Shown: positions 1 to 5,090, counted from the stretch's first letter. The stretch is 5,523 bases of DNA from Balneolaceae bacterium (GCA_003555185.1 PWFZ01000461.1:1-5523), one strand, 5' to 3'. Program-made: numbers and translations. Notes: generated by a model from the letters alone, not told the origin.

Positions 1-174
1 CCGAATGGGGCTGGGTGTCAAAACTAATAATTAGTATATCGGCGTAAGATATCACCAAGCATTATTAGGTTACTTATCTTGCCAAATAGATCCGAGCTCT
101 GTTGTTGCGAAGATATCTCTGCTATGGTTAATGGGTTCAATCTTTGTAAGTAAATTCTTAATAAAATAGATCCG
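1..174. repeat. Direct repeat, copy 1 (174 bp, second copy at 986-1159)
   Basis: Bases 1-174 match 986-1159 without gaps. The only differences I found are at 98 and 99 (TC here, GT in the other copy). The window opens inside this repeat, so it probably extends further left. In the second copy it follows directly from the 120-bp module at 877-997, and bases 1-12 are the end of that module, so a further module copy is expected just upstream of base 1. The near-identity over 174 bp points to a recent duplication or active homogenisation. No open reading frame of interest is shared by the copies. Confidence 0.95.
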
Positions 175-285
175 AGCTCTGTTGTTGCGAAGGTGTGCCT
201 CTGCTATGGATAGTGGGGTCAGCCTTTGGTAATTTTATCTCTTTCCAAATAAACCCGAGCGTTGTTGTTGCGAAGGTATACTTCG
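84..285. repeat. Tandem repeat of about 80 bp, three imperfect units
   Basis: Units begin at AAATA at 84, 164 and 247, so the periods are 80 and 83 bp. The conserved core is AAATAgatCCGAGC followed by TGTTGTTGCGAAG or GTTGTTGTTGCGAAG. The first two units also share a CTCTGCTATGG block and a GG(G)TC(A)...CTTTG block. The third unit stops after the core. Right after GCGAAG each unit carries a short palindrome of different sequence: AGATATCT at 111-118, AGG-tgtg-CCT at 191-200 and CGAAG-gtata-CTTCG at 271-285. No gene is apparent. Confidence 0.85.
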
Positions 286-405
286 CCCCCTCGTATTTAC
301 TCAAAAACTTAAATGAATTTGTAGCCTCGGGGGATGTATGTTTGGCTCAATCAACCCTCGGAATAAATTCCGAGGGTACGATGTCGGTCGCCCCCGAATG
401 GGGCT
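286..405. repeat. 120-bp repeat module, copy 1 (second copy at 877-997)
   Basis: This block starts with CCCCCTCGTATTTAC and ends with CGCCCCCGAATGGGGCT, and it aligns with 877-997 with scattered substitutions and a one-base gap. It contains a perfect 11-bp-arm hairpin at 354-377 (ACCCTCGGAAT, loop AA, ATTCCGAGGGT) and a small CCCC-GAAT-GGGG hairpin at 392-403. A reading frame running through it from about 195 to 497 is a product of the repeat; it resembles no protein I know. The look is that of a dispersed intergenic palindromic element, but the family is not identified. Confidence 0.85.
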
Positions 406-476
406 TTTGTGCATCACAAATAAGTAGTAATTCGGCGTATTTCAATACCAGGCATAACTTGGATATTGATCTTATA

Positions 477-562
477 ATCAACGAACTCCCTCCATGAATA
501 AATTCATAGGGAATCCCTCGAATTCCCCCACAGACCCCAAAGAACTCACAGCCTCGGGGATG
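477..562. repeat. Partial, diverged copy of the module at 839-927
   Basis: ATCAACGA at 477 and GCCTCGGGG near 551 frame a stretch that aligns with 839-927. Shared blocks are ATCAACGA, CC(T)TCCATGAAT.AATTCAT, CCCAAAGAAC/CCAAAGAACC-type text and AACTCACAGCCTCGGGG. The central palindrome is intact at 839-927 (8-bp arms, 854-861 with 864-871) and weaker here (ATGAAT-AA-ATTCAT). After 562 the sequence leaves the module, so this copy lacks the right-hand hairpins. Confidence 0.7.
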
Positions 563-591
563 GTTTAAGGCGATCCATATCCCCACCTTGA

Positions 592-821
592 GCTCCTAGC
601 GGAGCAGTTTCAACTGCGAAAAAATTGAGCAAATAGTATATTAATTATGATTCGAAAACAACCCGGCCTCTGATTCGGGGAGGCGTACTGTTTTCAGTTC
701 ATACCCCAACCCTGAAAGGGTTAAATATGATTAGCCCCGGGCAAAGCCCGGGGTAACGAAGCGCAATATATCCCCCATCGGCAATAAAGCTCACAACGGT
801 TCAGTATCTATTTCCGATGGG
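592..821. repeat. Chain of six short hairpins (dispersed palindromic element)
   Basis: Six inverted repeats follow one another. They are GCTCC/GGAGC (592-596, 601-605), CAGTT/AACTG (605-609, 612-616), GCCTC/GAGGC (666-670, 680-684), AACCCT/AGGGTT (708-713, 717-722), CCCCGGGC/GCCCGGGG (735-742, 746-753) and CCCATCGG/CCGATGGG (774-781, 814-821). The fifth is GC-only with an AAA loop and would be very stable. From memory, chains of this type with an AACCCTGAAAGGGTT hairpin are scattered between genes in many FCB-group genomes. I cannot tell whether it acts as RNA, DNA hairpin or neither. Confidence 0.7.
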
Positions 822-838
822 TAAATCGACATACCCCA

Positions 839-997
839 ATCAACGAGTCCCTTCCATGAATTAATTCATGGGGAAACCCCCTCGTATTTACCAAAGAACC
901 TCAATGAACTCACAGCCTCGGGGGATGTGTGTTTGACTCAATCAAACCCTCGGAATAAATTCCGAGGCTACGATGTCGGTCGCCCCCGAATGGGGCT
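839..997. repeat. Repeat module, copy 2, with left palindrome
   Basis: 839-927 pairs with the partial copy at 477-562, and 877-997 pairs with 286-405. Palindromes in order are CCATGAAT/ATTCATGG (854-871), CCTCGGAAT/ATTCCGAGG (948-967) and CCCC-GAAT-GGGG (near 984-995). Its right end runs straight into the 174-bp direct repeat beginning at 986, so the complete composite unit is left palindrome, 120-bp module, then 174-bp repeat. Confidence 0.8.
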
Positions 998-1159
998 GGG
1001 TGTCAAAACTAATAATTAGTATATCGGCGTAAGATATCACCAAGCATTATTAGGTTACTTATCTTGCCAAATAGATCCGAGCGTTGTTGTTGCGAAGATA
1101 TCTCTGCTATGGTTAATGGGTTCAATCTTTGTAAGTAAATTCTTAATAAAATAGATCCG
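986..1159. repeat. Direct repeat, copy 2 (174 bp)
   Basis: This is the second copy of 1-174, offset by 985 bases, with two substitutions at 1083-1084. It contains one full unit of the 80-bp tandem repeat (1069-1148) and the start of another (from 1149). After 1160 the second unit runs into CGAAGC-agt-GCTTCG (1173-1187) and a CCCCGAATGGGGCT block. The stretch around 1197-1222 resembles 400-425, sharing ATCACAAATAA. Confidence 0.95.
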
Positions 1160-1242
1160 GACGTTGGTGTTGCGAAGCAGTGCTTCGCCCCCGAATGGGG
1201 CTCTGGCGTATCACAAATAAAGAGTATTTAGACCGCAAGAAA

Positions 1243-1278
1243 GCTCCCTCTCCTTGAGAAGAGGGTCGGGTGAGGTGG
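1243..1278. terminator. Hairpin downstream of pyrB, possible terminator
   Basis: CCCTCT (1246-1251) pairs with AGAGGG (1260-1265), followed on the plus strand by TCGGGTGAGGTGG. It lies about 30 bp past the pyrB stop, where a terminator for the minus-strand operon is expected. Read on the minus strand the hairpin is followed by AGCTTTCTT, a poor U-tract. It also resembles the C-run/G-run repeats at 5050-5225, so it may be a dispersed repeat that doubles as a transcription barrier. Confidence 0.4.
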
Positions 1279-1294
1279 AAATAGGCCGGACGCG

Positions 1295-2248
1295 TTAAAT
1301 TCTTGCGCCACCGCTAAGCAGATAGAGAACTGCCATTCTCACGGCAACCCCGTTGGTTACCTGATTCAGAATTACAGCGCGATCGCTATCAGCTACATCA
1401 CTCTCCATTTCTACCCCGCGGTTTATGGGGCCGGGGTGCATAATCATGAAATCCGGATATTTTTCCAGGTGATCCATCTTAATTCCAAACGTATCATGAT
1501 ACTCCCTCACGCTTGGAAACAGATCCGTTCCGCCACCAATTCGCTCCATCTGTATACGAAGCGCCATGGCAATATCGCACCATGCAAGGGTTTCATCCAG
1601 ATTATGGGAGACATTTACGCCAAGGGCACTCACAAATTTCGGAATCAGTGACTTAGGCCCGCAAACCGTGACTTCCGCACCTACTTTTATCAACCCAAGA
1701 ATATTGGATCGTACAACCCGGCTGTGAGAGATATCCCCGATAATGGCTATTTTCTTACCGGCCAGATCAGGATAAATTTGCTGCATAGTGAACATATCGA
1801 GCAGTGCCTGAGTGGGATGCTCATGGGCTCCATCTCCGGCGTTGATAATCACTGCATCCACGCATCGGGTGAGAAAATGAGGCACCCCGGGACTTTCGTG
1901 CCGCGATACCACCATATCAATTTTCATGGAACTGATGTTACGGATAGTATCCTTTAACGACTCCCCTTTTTTAGCGCTTGAAGTCCCTGATGAAAAGTTC
2001 ACCACATCTGCGCCCATTCGTTTTTGTGCCAGTTCAAACGAGAGCCGTGTGCGCGTGCTGTTTTCGTAAAAAAGATTTACAATGGTTTTATCGCGGAGTG
2101 TTGGAATTTTTGGCACAGGTCGGTCCAGCACTTCACGAAAGGTTTTCGCCTGTTCCAGCACGTATAAAATATCTTCAGCGGAATAATCCGCCAGACCAAG
2201 AAGGTGCTTCTGTTTAAAGTTGTACTCTTCCAAATTTGGTTTACTCAT
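1295..2248 (-). CDS. pyrB: Aspartate carbamoyltransferase catalytic chain
   Basis: PyrB transfers the carbamoyl group of carbamoyl phosphate to L-aspartate, giving N-carbamoyl-L-aspartate, the committed cytoplasmic step of pyrimidine synthesis. The 317-residue chain carries the family hallmarks: the carbamoyl-phosphate loop STRTR at 64-68, the neighbouring-subunit lysine loop SSAKKGES near 90-97, HEHPTQALLD at 142-151 and HPGPINRG at 271-278 in the aspartate domain. The length fits a catalytic chain of about 305-320 residues. No pyrI regulatory chain and no pyrC follow, so a trimer without PyrI, as in Bacillus, is likely. I chose the ATG at 2248 because GGAGGGG (2253-2259) precedes it. An in-frame ATG at 2266 would add six residues but would place that ribosome site inside the coding sequence. 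The chosen start overlaps the end of pyrR by 8 bp (ATGAGTAA), which suggests translational coupling. Confidence 0.97.
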   Translation of the reverse strand: MSKPNLEEYNFKQKHLLGLADYSAEDILYVLEQAKTFREVLDRPVPKIPTLRDKTIVNLFYENSTRTRLSFELAQKRMGADVVNFSSGTSSAKKGESLKDTIRNISSMKIDMVVSRHESPGVPHFLTRCVDAVIINAGDGAHEHPTQALLDMFTMQQIYPDLAGKKIAIIGDISHSRVVRSNILGLIKVGAEVTVCGPKSLIPKFVSALGVNVSHNLDETLAWCDIAMALRIQMERIGGGTDLFPSVREYHDTFGIKMDHLEKYPDFMIMHPGPINRGVEMESDVADSDRAVILNQVTNGVAVRMAVLYLLSGGARI

Positions 2249-2789
2249 CTGACCCCTCCGTTTCAACTACATAAACACCGTCTTCACCATCAAGATCTTT
2301 CACTTTTACACGTACTTCTTCATTTGCGTAAGTGGGAACCGTCATGCCCACAAAGTCGGCAGAAACCGGCAGTTCCCGGTGACCACGATCTACCATGCAG
2401 CAAAATTTAATACTTCTTGGGCGGCCAAATGCCATTAAGGCATCCATCGCAGATCGAACCGTACGTCCGGTATAAAGCACATCATCAACCAAAATAACGT
2501 CGCGGTTATATAGATCGAACGGAATTTCTGTGACCTTTACTTCGGGCATTTTCAGTTTAGTGCGAAAATCATCCCGATAGAATGTCACGTCAAGCACGCC
2601 AAAATCAGGTTTTACACCAAACTGTGCGTCTATAATGTCTAAAATTCGTTTCCCCATATAGACCCCCCTGGTTTGCATACCAATGATTGCGGGTTCAGAT
2701 GGGTCATCAAACGGTTCAAGAAACTGATGGGCAAATCGCATGTATGTGCGATTTAAATCCTCTGCCGTCATGATTTTAGATTCTTTCAA
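2241..2789 (-). CDS. pyrR: PyrR, pyrimidine operon regulator / uracil phosphoribosyltransferase
   Basis: PyrR belongs to the type I phosphoribosyltransferase fold. In Gram-positives and some other bacteria it senses UMP/UTP and binds pyr mRNA, and many members also convert uracil and PRPP to UMP. The PRPP-binding signature VILVDDVLYTGRT is at residues 98-110. VTFYRDD (68-74) and CMVDRGHRELP (131-141) are typical PyrR blocks also present in Bacillus subtilis PyrR. The length is 182 residues against about 181 in Bacillus. The start is TTG at 2789, with GAGG (2797-2800) seven bases upstream. An ATG at 2771 would give 176 residues but has no good ribosome site and would drop the residues that align with the Bacillus N-terminus. 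It is the first gene of the pyrR-pyrB pair. Whether it regulates, salvages uracil or does both cannot be read from the sequence. Confidence 0.96.
   Translation of the reverse strand: MKESKIMTAEDLNRTYMRFAHQFLEPFDDPSEPAIIGMQTRGVYMGKRILDIIDAQFGVKPDFGVLDVTFYRDDFRTKLKMPEVKVTEIPFDLYNRDVILVDDVLYTGRTVRSAMDALMAFGRPRSIKFCCMVDRGHRELPVSADFVGMTVPTYANEEVRVKVKDLDGEDGVYVVETEGSDE
2253..2259 (-). promoter_or_regulatory. Ribosome binding site for pyrB
   Basis: On the minus strand GGAGGGG stands four bases before ATG at 2248. It lies inside the last codons of pyrR and decides the pyrB start, because the upstream in-frame ATG (2266) would have to be translated through it. Confidence 0.75.
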
Positions 2790-2796
2790 AAAGATA

Positions 2797-2800
2797 CCTC
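2797..2800 (-). promoter_or_regulatory. Ribosome binding site for pyrR (TTG start)
   Basis: Minus-strand GAGG is seven bases upstream of the TTG at 2789-2787. It favours the TTG over the ATG at 2771, whose upstream bases are only A-rich. Confidence 0.55.
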
Positions 2801-2817
2801 GGTGTGATTTTTGTATG

Positions 2818-2848
2818 TAAAAATAGGGTTAGCAGACATCGTTTACAA
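2818..2848 (-). promoter_or_regulatory. Candidate promoter of pyrR-pyrB
   Basis: On the minus strand TTGTAA (2848-2843) is followed after 17 bases by TATTTTTA (2825-2818). Read as sigma70 this is 4/6 and 4/6 (TATTTT) with ideal spacing. Read as the Bacteroidota type it is TTG then TAnnTTTA, one base off TAnnTTTG. Transcription would begin near 2810, leaving a leader of only about 20 bases before the TTG. Confidence 0.4.
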
Positions 2849-2858
2849 TTTCAATTGT
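2845..2858. promoter_or_regulatory. Palindrome overlapping the pyrR -35 box, possible operator
   Basis: ACAATT-tc-AATTGT is a perfect 6-bp-arm inverted repeat. It overlaps the candidate -35 element of pyrR-pyrB by four bases, a position where a bound repressor would block RNA polymerase. No regulator gene is in the window, and a 14-bp AT-rich palindrome can arise by chance. Confidence 0.3.
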
Positions 2859-2924
2859 GTGATTTTTTAATCCGCCCCAAAGTGAATGATTCGGGCCCAT
2901 ATTCTGTGGTAATAATTCTCATAT

Positions 2925-2949
2925 AAGGCCTTAAGGTTTCTTATCTTTA
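2925..2949 (+). promoter_or_regulatory. Candidate promoter/operator region of the transporter gene
   Basis: TATCTTTA at 2942-2949 resembles the Bacteroidota -7 box TAnnTTTG (one mismatch) and lies 27 bases before the start codon. No clear TTG -33 box is seen at the expected distance. Just upstream, AAGGCCTT (2925-2932) and CCTTAAGG (2929-2936) are overlapping perfect palindromes that could bind a regulator. Confidence 0.25.
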
Positions 2950-2975
2950 CGGTCATTTTTCAACCGAAATTTTCC

Positions 2976-4148
2976 ATGTCTCCTCAAAGAAAGACAAAAA
3001 TCTTTTTAATCATTGCCATCGCAATGATTGCATTCAATTTACGTCCCCCGATTACATCCATTGGTCCGCTAATTTCTGAAATTCGTTCGGACACCGGTCT
3101 GTCGAATACCGCGCTTGGAATGATCACCACCCTGCCGATTCTGGCCTTCGGAATTATCTCTGTATTCACCCCCGTTTTCACCAGACGATTTGGCACGGAG
3201 GGAACCATGGCAATGGCATTGGTAATCCTCACGGGAGGAACCTTGCTTCGGGTTATCCCCGGTTCGTTTCCACTTTTTGCCGGAACCATTATCCTTGGCG
3301 TTGGAATTGCGCTTGGAAACGTACTTTTGCCGGGAATTGTAAAGAAAAAATTCCCTGAAAAAACAGGATTGGTAACCGGCATCTATTCCAGCGTATTGGG
3401 ATTGGGTGCGGCTTTAGCTGCCGGAGTCAGTGTACCCCTCAGTGAAGGCGCAGGACTCGGCTGGCGGCTATCTATTGGAGTGTGGGCGATCACTTCGTTC
3501 CTGGCCCTGTTGGTGTGGCTTCCTCAGCTCAGAAACAATTTCCAGGTTGTCGCAAAACGATCACTCAAAAGTTCTCTCAATCAGCTTAGTAAATCAAAAG
3601 TGGCTTGGCATGTGGCCCTCTTTATGGGAGTTCAGTCATTCACATTCTACATCATTATTACCTGGCTTCCCGAGGTTTTACAGGATCGTGGAATTTCTGC
3701 GATTCACGCCGGGTGGCTCGTTTCACTTTGTCAGGGAATGGGAGTGGTTGGTACCCTTGTTATTCCCACCTGGGCCTCCCGTTTGCGAACTCAGCACCTG
3801 CCGGTAATGATACTGATAGCACTTGAGGTAATCAGTCTTCTCGGTTTGATGGTACCAAACACTACCCTTGTAACTCTGTGGGTGTCCATATTAGGATTCA
3901 GCATGGGCGGCAGTTTTGGACTGGCCCTGCTCTTCATTGTTCTTCGTACAAGAGATACCGATTCGGCGAATGAACTCTCCGGAGTTTCCCAATCCGTGGG
4001 ATACACTCTTGCGGCAACCGGACCCGCCATTTTCGGGGCACTTTTTGATCTGACCCAAACCTGGACTATTCCACTTGGTCTGCTTTTAGTGCTCAGCTTT
4101 ATTAAAATATGGTCTGGCTGGGAAGCCGGTAAACATGAGTATGTTTGA
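2976..4148 (+). CDS. MFS transporter, CynX/NimT type
   Basis: This is a 390-residue inner-membrane secondary transporter with about 12 predicted helices, roughly 9-29, 47-67, 77-95, 99-121, 132-155, 163-183, 210-230, 243-263, 274-293, 297-322, 338-357 and 362-380. The stretch NLRPPITSIGPL at 21-32 in helix 1 is the hallmark of the subfamily holding cyanate transporter CynX, YycB and 2-nitroimidazole transporter NimT. ELSGVSQSVGYTLAATGP at 333-350 is the matching block in the second half. The length is normal for the family (about 390-400) and the chain looks intact. Substrate cannot be assigned: family members handle small anions or drugs, and many are uncharacterised. The start ATG has no Shine-Dalgarno, and transcription is divergent from pyrR with 186 bp between start codons. 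No cyanase or carbonic anhydrase gene accompanies it, so a cyn operon is not supported. Confidence 0.9.
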   Translation: MSPQRKTKIFLIIAIAMIAFNLRPPITSIGPLISEIRSDTGLSNTALGMITTLPILAFGIISVFTPVFTRRFGTEGTMAMALVILTGGTLLRVIPGSFPLFAGTIILGVGIALGNVLLPGIVKKKFPEKTGLVTGIYSSVLGLGAALAAGVSVPLSEGAGLGWRLSIGVWAITSFLALLVWLPQLRNNFQVVAKRSLKSSLNQLSKSKVAWHVALFMGVQSFTFYIIITWLPEVLQDRGISAIHAGWLVSLCQGMGVVGTLVIPTWASRLRTQHLPVMILIALEVISLLGLMVPNTTLVTLWVSILGFSMGGSFGLALLFIVLRTRDTDSANELSGVSQSVGYTLAATGPAIFGALFDLTQTWTIPLGLLLVLSFIKIWSGWEAGKHEYV

Positions 4149-4152
4149 TGGA

Positions 4153-4168
4153 GGCGGACAAGCTGTCC
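4153..4168. repeat. Truncated copy of the GGCGGACA hairpin repeat
   Basis: GGCGGACAAGCTGTCC begins four bases after the transporter stop and is identical to 4377-4392. The GCC that would complete the outer stem is missing, so only GGACA/TGTCC (4156-4168) pairs. It is followed by AAAAAGGG rather than a T-tract, so it is a poor terminator for the transporter gene. Confidence 0.7.
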
Positions 4169-4175
4169 AAAAAGG

Positions 4176-4192
4176 GTGTGTGTGTGTGTGTG
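4176..4192. repeat. GT dinucleotide microsatellite, eight repeats
   Basis: An uninterrupted GT run of 17 bases lies 27 bases after the transporter stop. Such tracts are prone to slippage. It is outside any gene and too far from the next start to act as an obvious phase-variation switch. Confidence 0.9.
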
Positions 4193-4214
4193 AAAGAAAT
4201 TTCTAATTATTTAA

Positions 4215-4322
4215 GTCATACCGGACCCCGACCCGGTATCTCCTGCCTTGTTTAGAGACATGAGATCTCGCTGACGCGTTCAAAAAATGAGCGTCCCGAA
4301 AGCGAGTTCGGGACTGGATGAC
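4215..4322. repeat. GTCAT...ATGAC palindromic dispersed element
   Basis: The element begins GTCAT (4215-4219) and ends ATGAC (4318-4322), which are mutual inverted repeats. Inside are ATACCGG/CCGGTAT (4218-4224, 4233-4239), the palindrome GAGATCTC (4262-4269) and GTCCCGAA/TTCGGGAC (4293-4300, 4307-4314). From general knowledge this resembles the widespread GTCATtCC...GGaATCTC type of bacterial intergenic repeat. A short frame on the minus strand across it (4203-4385) has no recognisable product. Confidence 0.7.
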
Positions 4323-4376
4323 ACCCTTTTTGTACAGCCTCGTACTGATTGAACTTTGAAATAATAATAACCTTTT

Positions 4377-4433
4377 GGCGGACAAGCTGTCCGCCGTACT
4401 AACAGTAACCTTTAAGCGGGCAAGCTGCCCGCT
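4377..4433. repeat. Two tandem hairpins with paired substitutions
   Basis: Hairpin 1 (4377-4395) is GGCGGACA-agc-TGTCCGCC. Hairpin 2 (4415-4433) is AGCGGGCA-agc-TGCCCGCT. The period is 38 bp, with shared flanks TAACCTTT before and GTACT after. The two sequence differences in the left arm are each matched by the complementary change in the right arm, so both stems remain perfect 8-bp pairs with the same AGC loop. They stand just upstream of the HAD gene (start 4454), where they could affect the 5' untranslated region or end transcription from upstream. Confidence 0.85.
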
Positions 4434-4453
4434 GTACTTTTAAAAAAACTCAC

Positions 4454-5011
4454 ATGAAGAATCGCGCTTTTTTTCTGGATCGTGACGGAACACTGAATGT
4501 AGATTACAATTTTGTTCACACAAAAGAGGAATGGACCTGGTGTGATGGCGCCATTGAATCTATTCGATGGATGAATGAGAATAACTTTAAGGTCATTGTG
4601 GTGACCAATCAGTCGGGGATTGCCCGTGAGCGATATACCGAACAGCAGGTTGATGAGCTTCATCACTGGGTAGACAAAGAGCTGGAAAAGCAAGGGCTTC
4701 ACATTGACCTGTGGCTGATGGCACCCCACCATCCGGAATATGATATCGCTCCCCACCAGTTTCCACCAGAAGATCGCAAACCCGACACCGGTATGTTCGA
4801 AAAAGCAGATGCCCGGTTTAATATCGACTTCTCCCGCTCCTACATGGCCGGTGATAAACTGTCGGACCTGAAACCGGCTGTGGAACTGGGAATCAAACCC
4901 TTTTTCATCCGCTCACGCCACGAAAAAAATCAGGACAAGGAGTGGCTGCAAAAGCACGGGATTGATGAATTTGACCGGCTGCTGGATGCGGTGAAGACGA
5001 TTGGCGAATGA
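4454..5011 (+). CDS. HAD-IIIA phosphatase, GmhB-like, without the zinc-site cysteines
   Basis: This 185-residue cytoplasmic protein is a Mg-dependent HAD phosphatase of the D-glycero-D-manno-heptose 1,7-bisphosphate 7-phosphatase / histidinol-phosphatase group. Motif I is FLDRDGT (nucleophile D9, acid D11), motif II VVTNQSG with T51, motif III K109 in RKPDTGM, and motif IV GDKLSD with D134 and D138. The length is typical of GmhB (about 180-190). In canonical GmhB a CPHHP...CxCRKP loop binds zinc. Here it reads APHHPEYD...FPPEDRKP (90-110), so the three cysteines are absent, and C30 is the only cysteine in the chain. All catalytic residues remain, so it is probably active, but the substrate is uncertain: heptose bisphosphate, another sugar phosphate or histidinol phosphate. 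No heptose or LPS genes are adjacent. The start ATG places motif I at residue 9 as expected; there is no Shine-Dalgarno. Confidence 0.9.
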   Translation: MKNRAFFLDRDGTLNVDYNFVHTKEEWTWCDGAIESIRWMNENNFKVIVVTNQSGIARERYTEQQVDELHHWVDKELEKQGLHIDLWLMAPHHPEYDIAPHQFPPEDRKPDTGMFEKADARFNIDFSRSYMAGDKLSDLKPAVELGIKPFFIRSRHEKNQDKEWLQKHGIDEFDRLLDAVKTIGE

Positions 5012-5047
5012 GGGAACCGGAAAAGTGAGTTTGTGGGCTGAGCTAAA

Positions 5048-5090
5048 GTCCCCCTTTGAAGGGGGCGAGTGAGCGCAAGCGAGCTGGGGG
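5048..5090 (+). repeat. C-run/G-run hairpin repeat, copy a
   Basis: CCCCCTT (5050-5056) pairs with AAGGGGG (5059-5065), and a second G-run (5086-5090) can compete for the same C-run. A CGAGTGAGCGCAAGCGAGCT spacer lies between. It lies 39 bp past the HAD stop, has no T-tract, and so may be a barrier to transcription or only a dispersed repeat. Confidence 0.65.

Noticed and set aside
195..497. Plus-strand reading frame of 100 residues
   Set aside because: It runs across the tandem unit and the 120-bp module, has no recognisable domain or ribosome site, and the second module copy does not preserve the frame. It is a by-product of the repeats.
347..586. Minus-strand reading frame of 79 residues
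   Set aside because: It overlaps repeat modules and their hairpins, has no family resemblance, and lacks a supporting ribosome site.
1..1222. CRISPR array
   Set aside because: The repeats are 80-174 bp, near-identical along their whole length and irregularly spaced. There is no short constant repeat with unique spacers and no cas gene.
1436..2410. Several plus-strand frames of 68-79 residues antisense to pyrB and pyrR
   Set aside because: pyrB and pyrR are well supported by family motifs; the antisense frames are shadows.
2984..3382. Minus-strand frame of 132 residues inside the transporter gene
   Set aside because: It is a shadow of a clearly conserved CynX/NimT-type coding frame on the other strand.
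2976..4148. Calling the transporter cynX
   Set aside because: Subfamily features are clear but no cyanase or other cyn gene is present, and the subfamily has varied substrates.
4176..4192. Phase-variation switch at the GT tract
   Set aside because: It is after the stop of the transporter gene and over 250 bp before the next start, so slippage would change neither frame nor promoter spacing in an obvious way.
4203..4385. Minus-strand frame of 60 residues
   Set aside because: It lies inside the palindromic GTCAT element and shows no protein signature.
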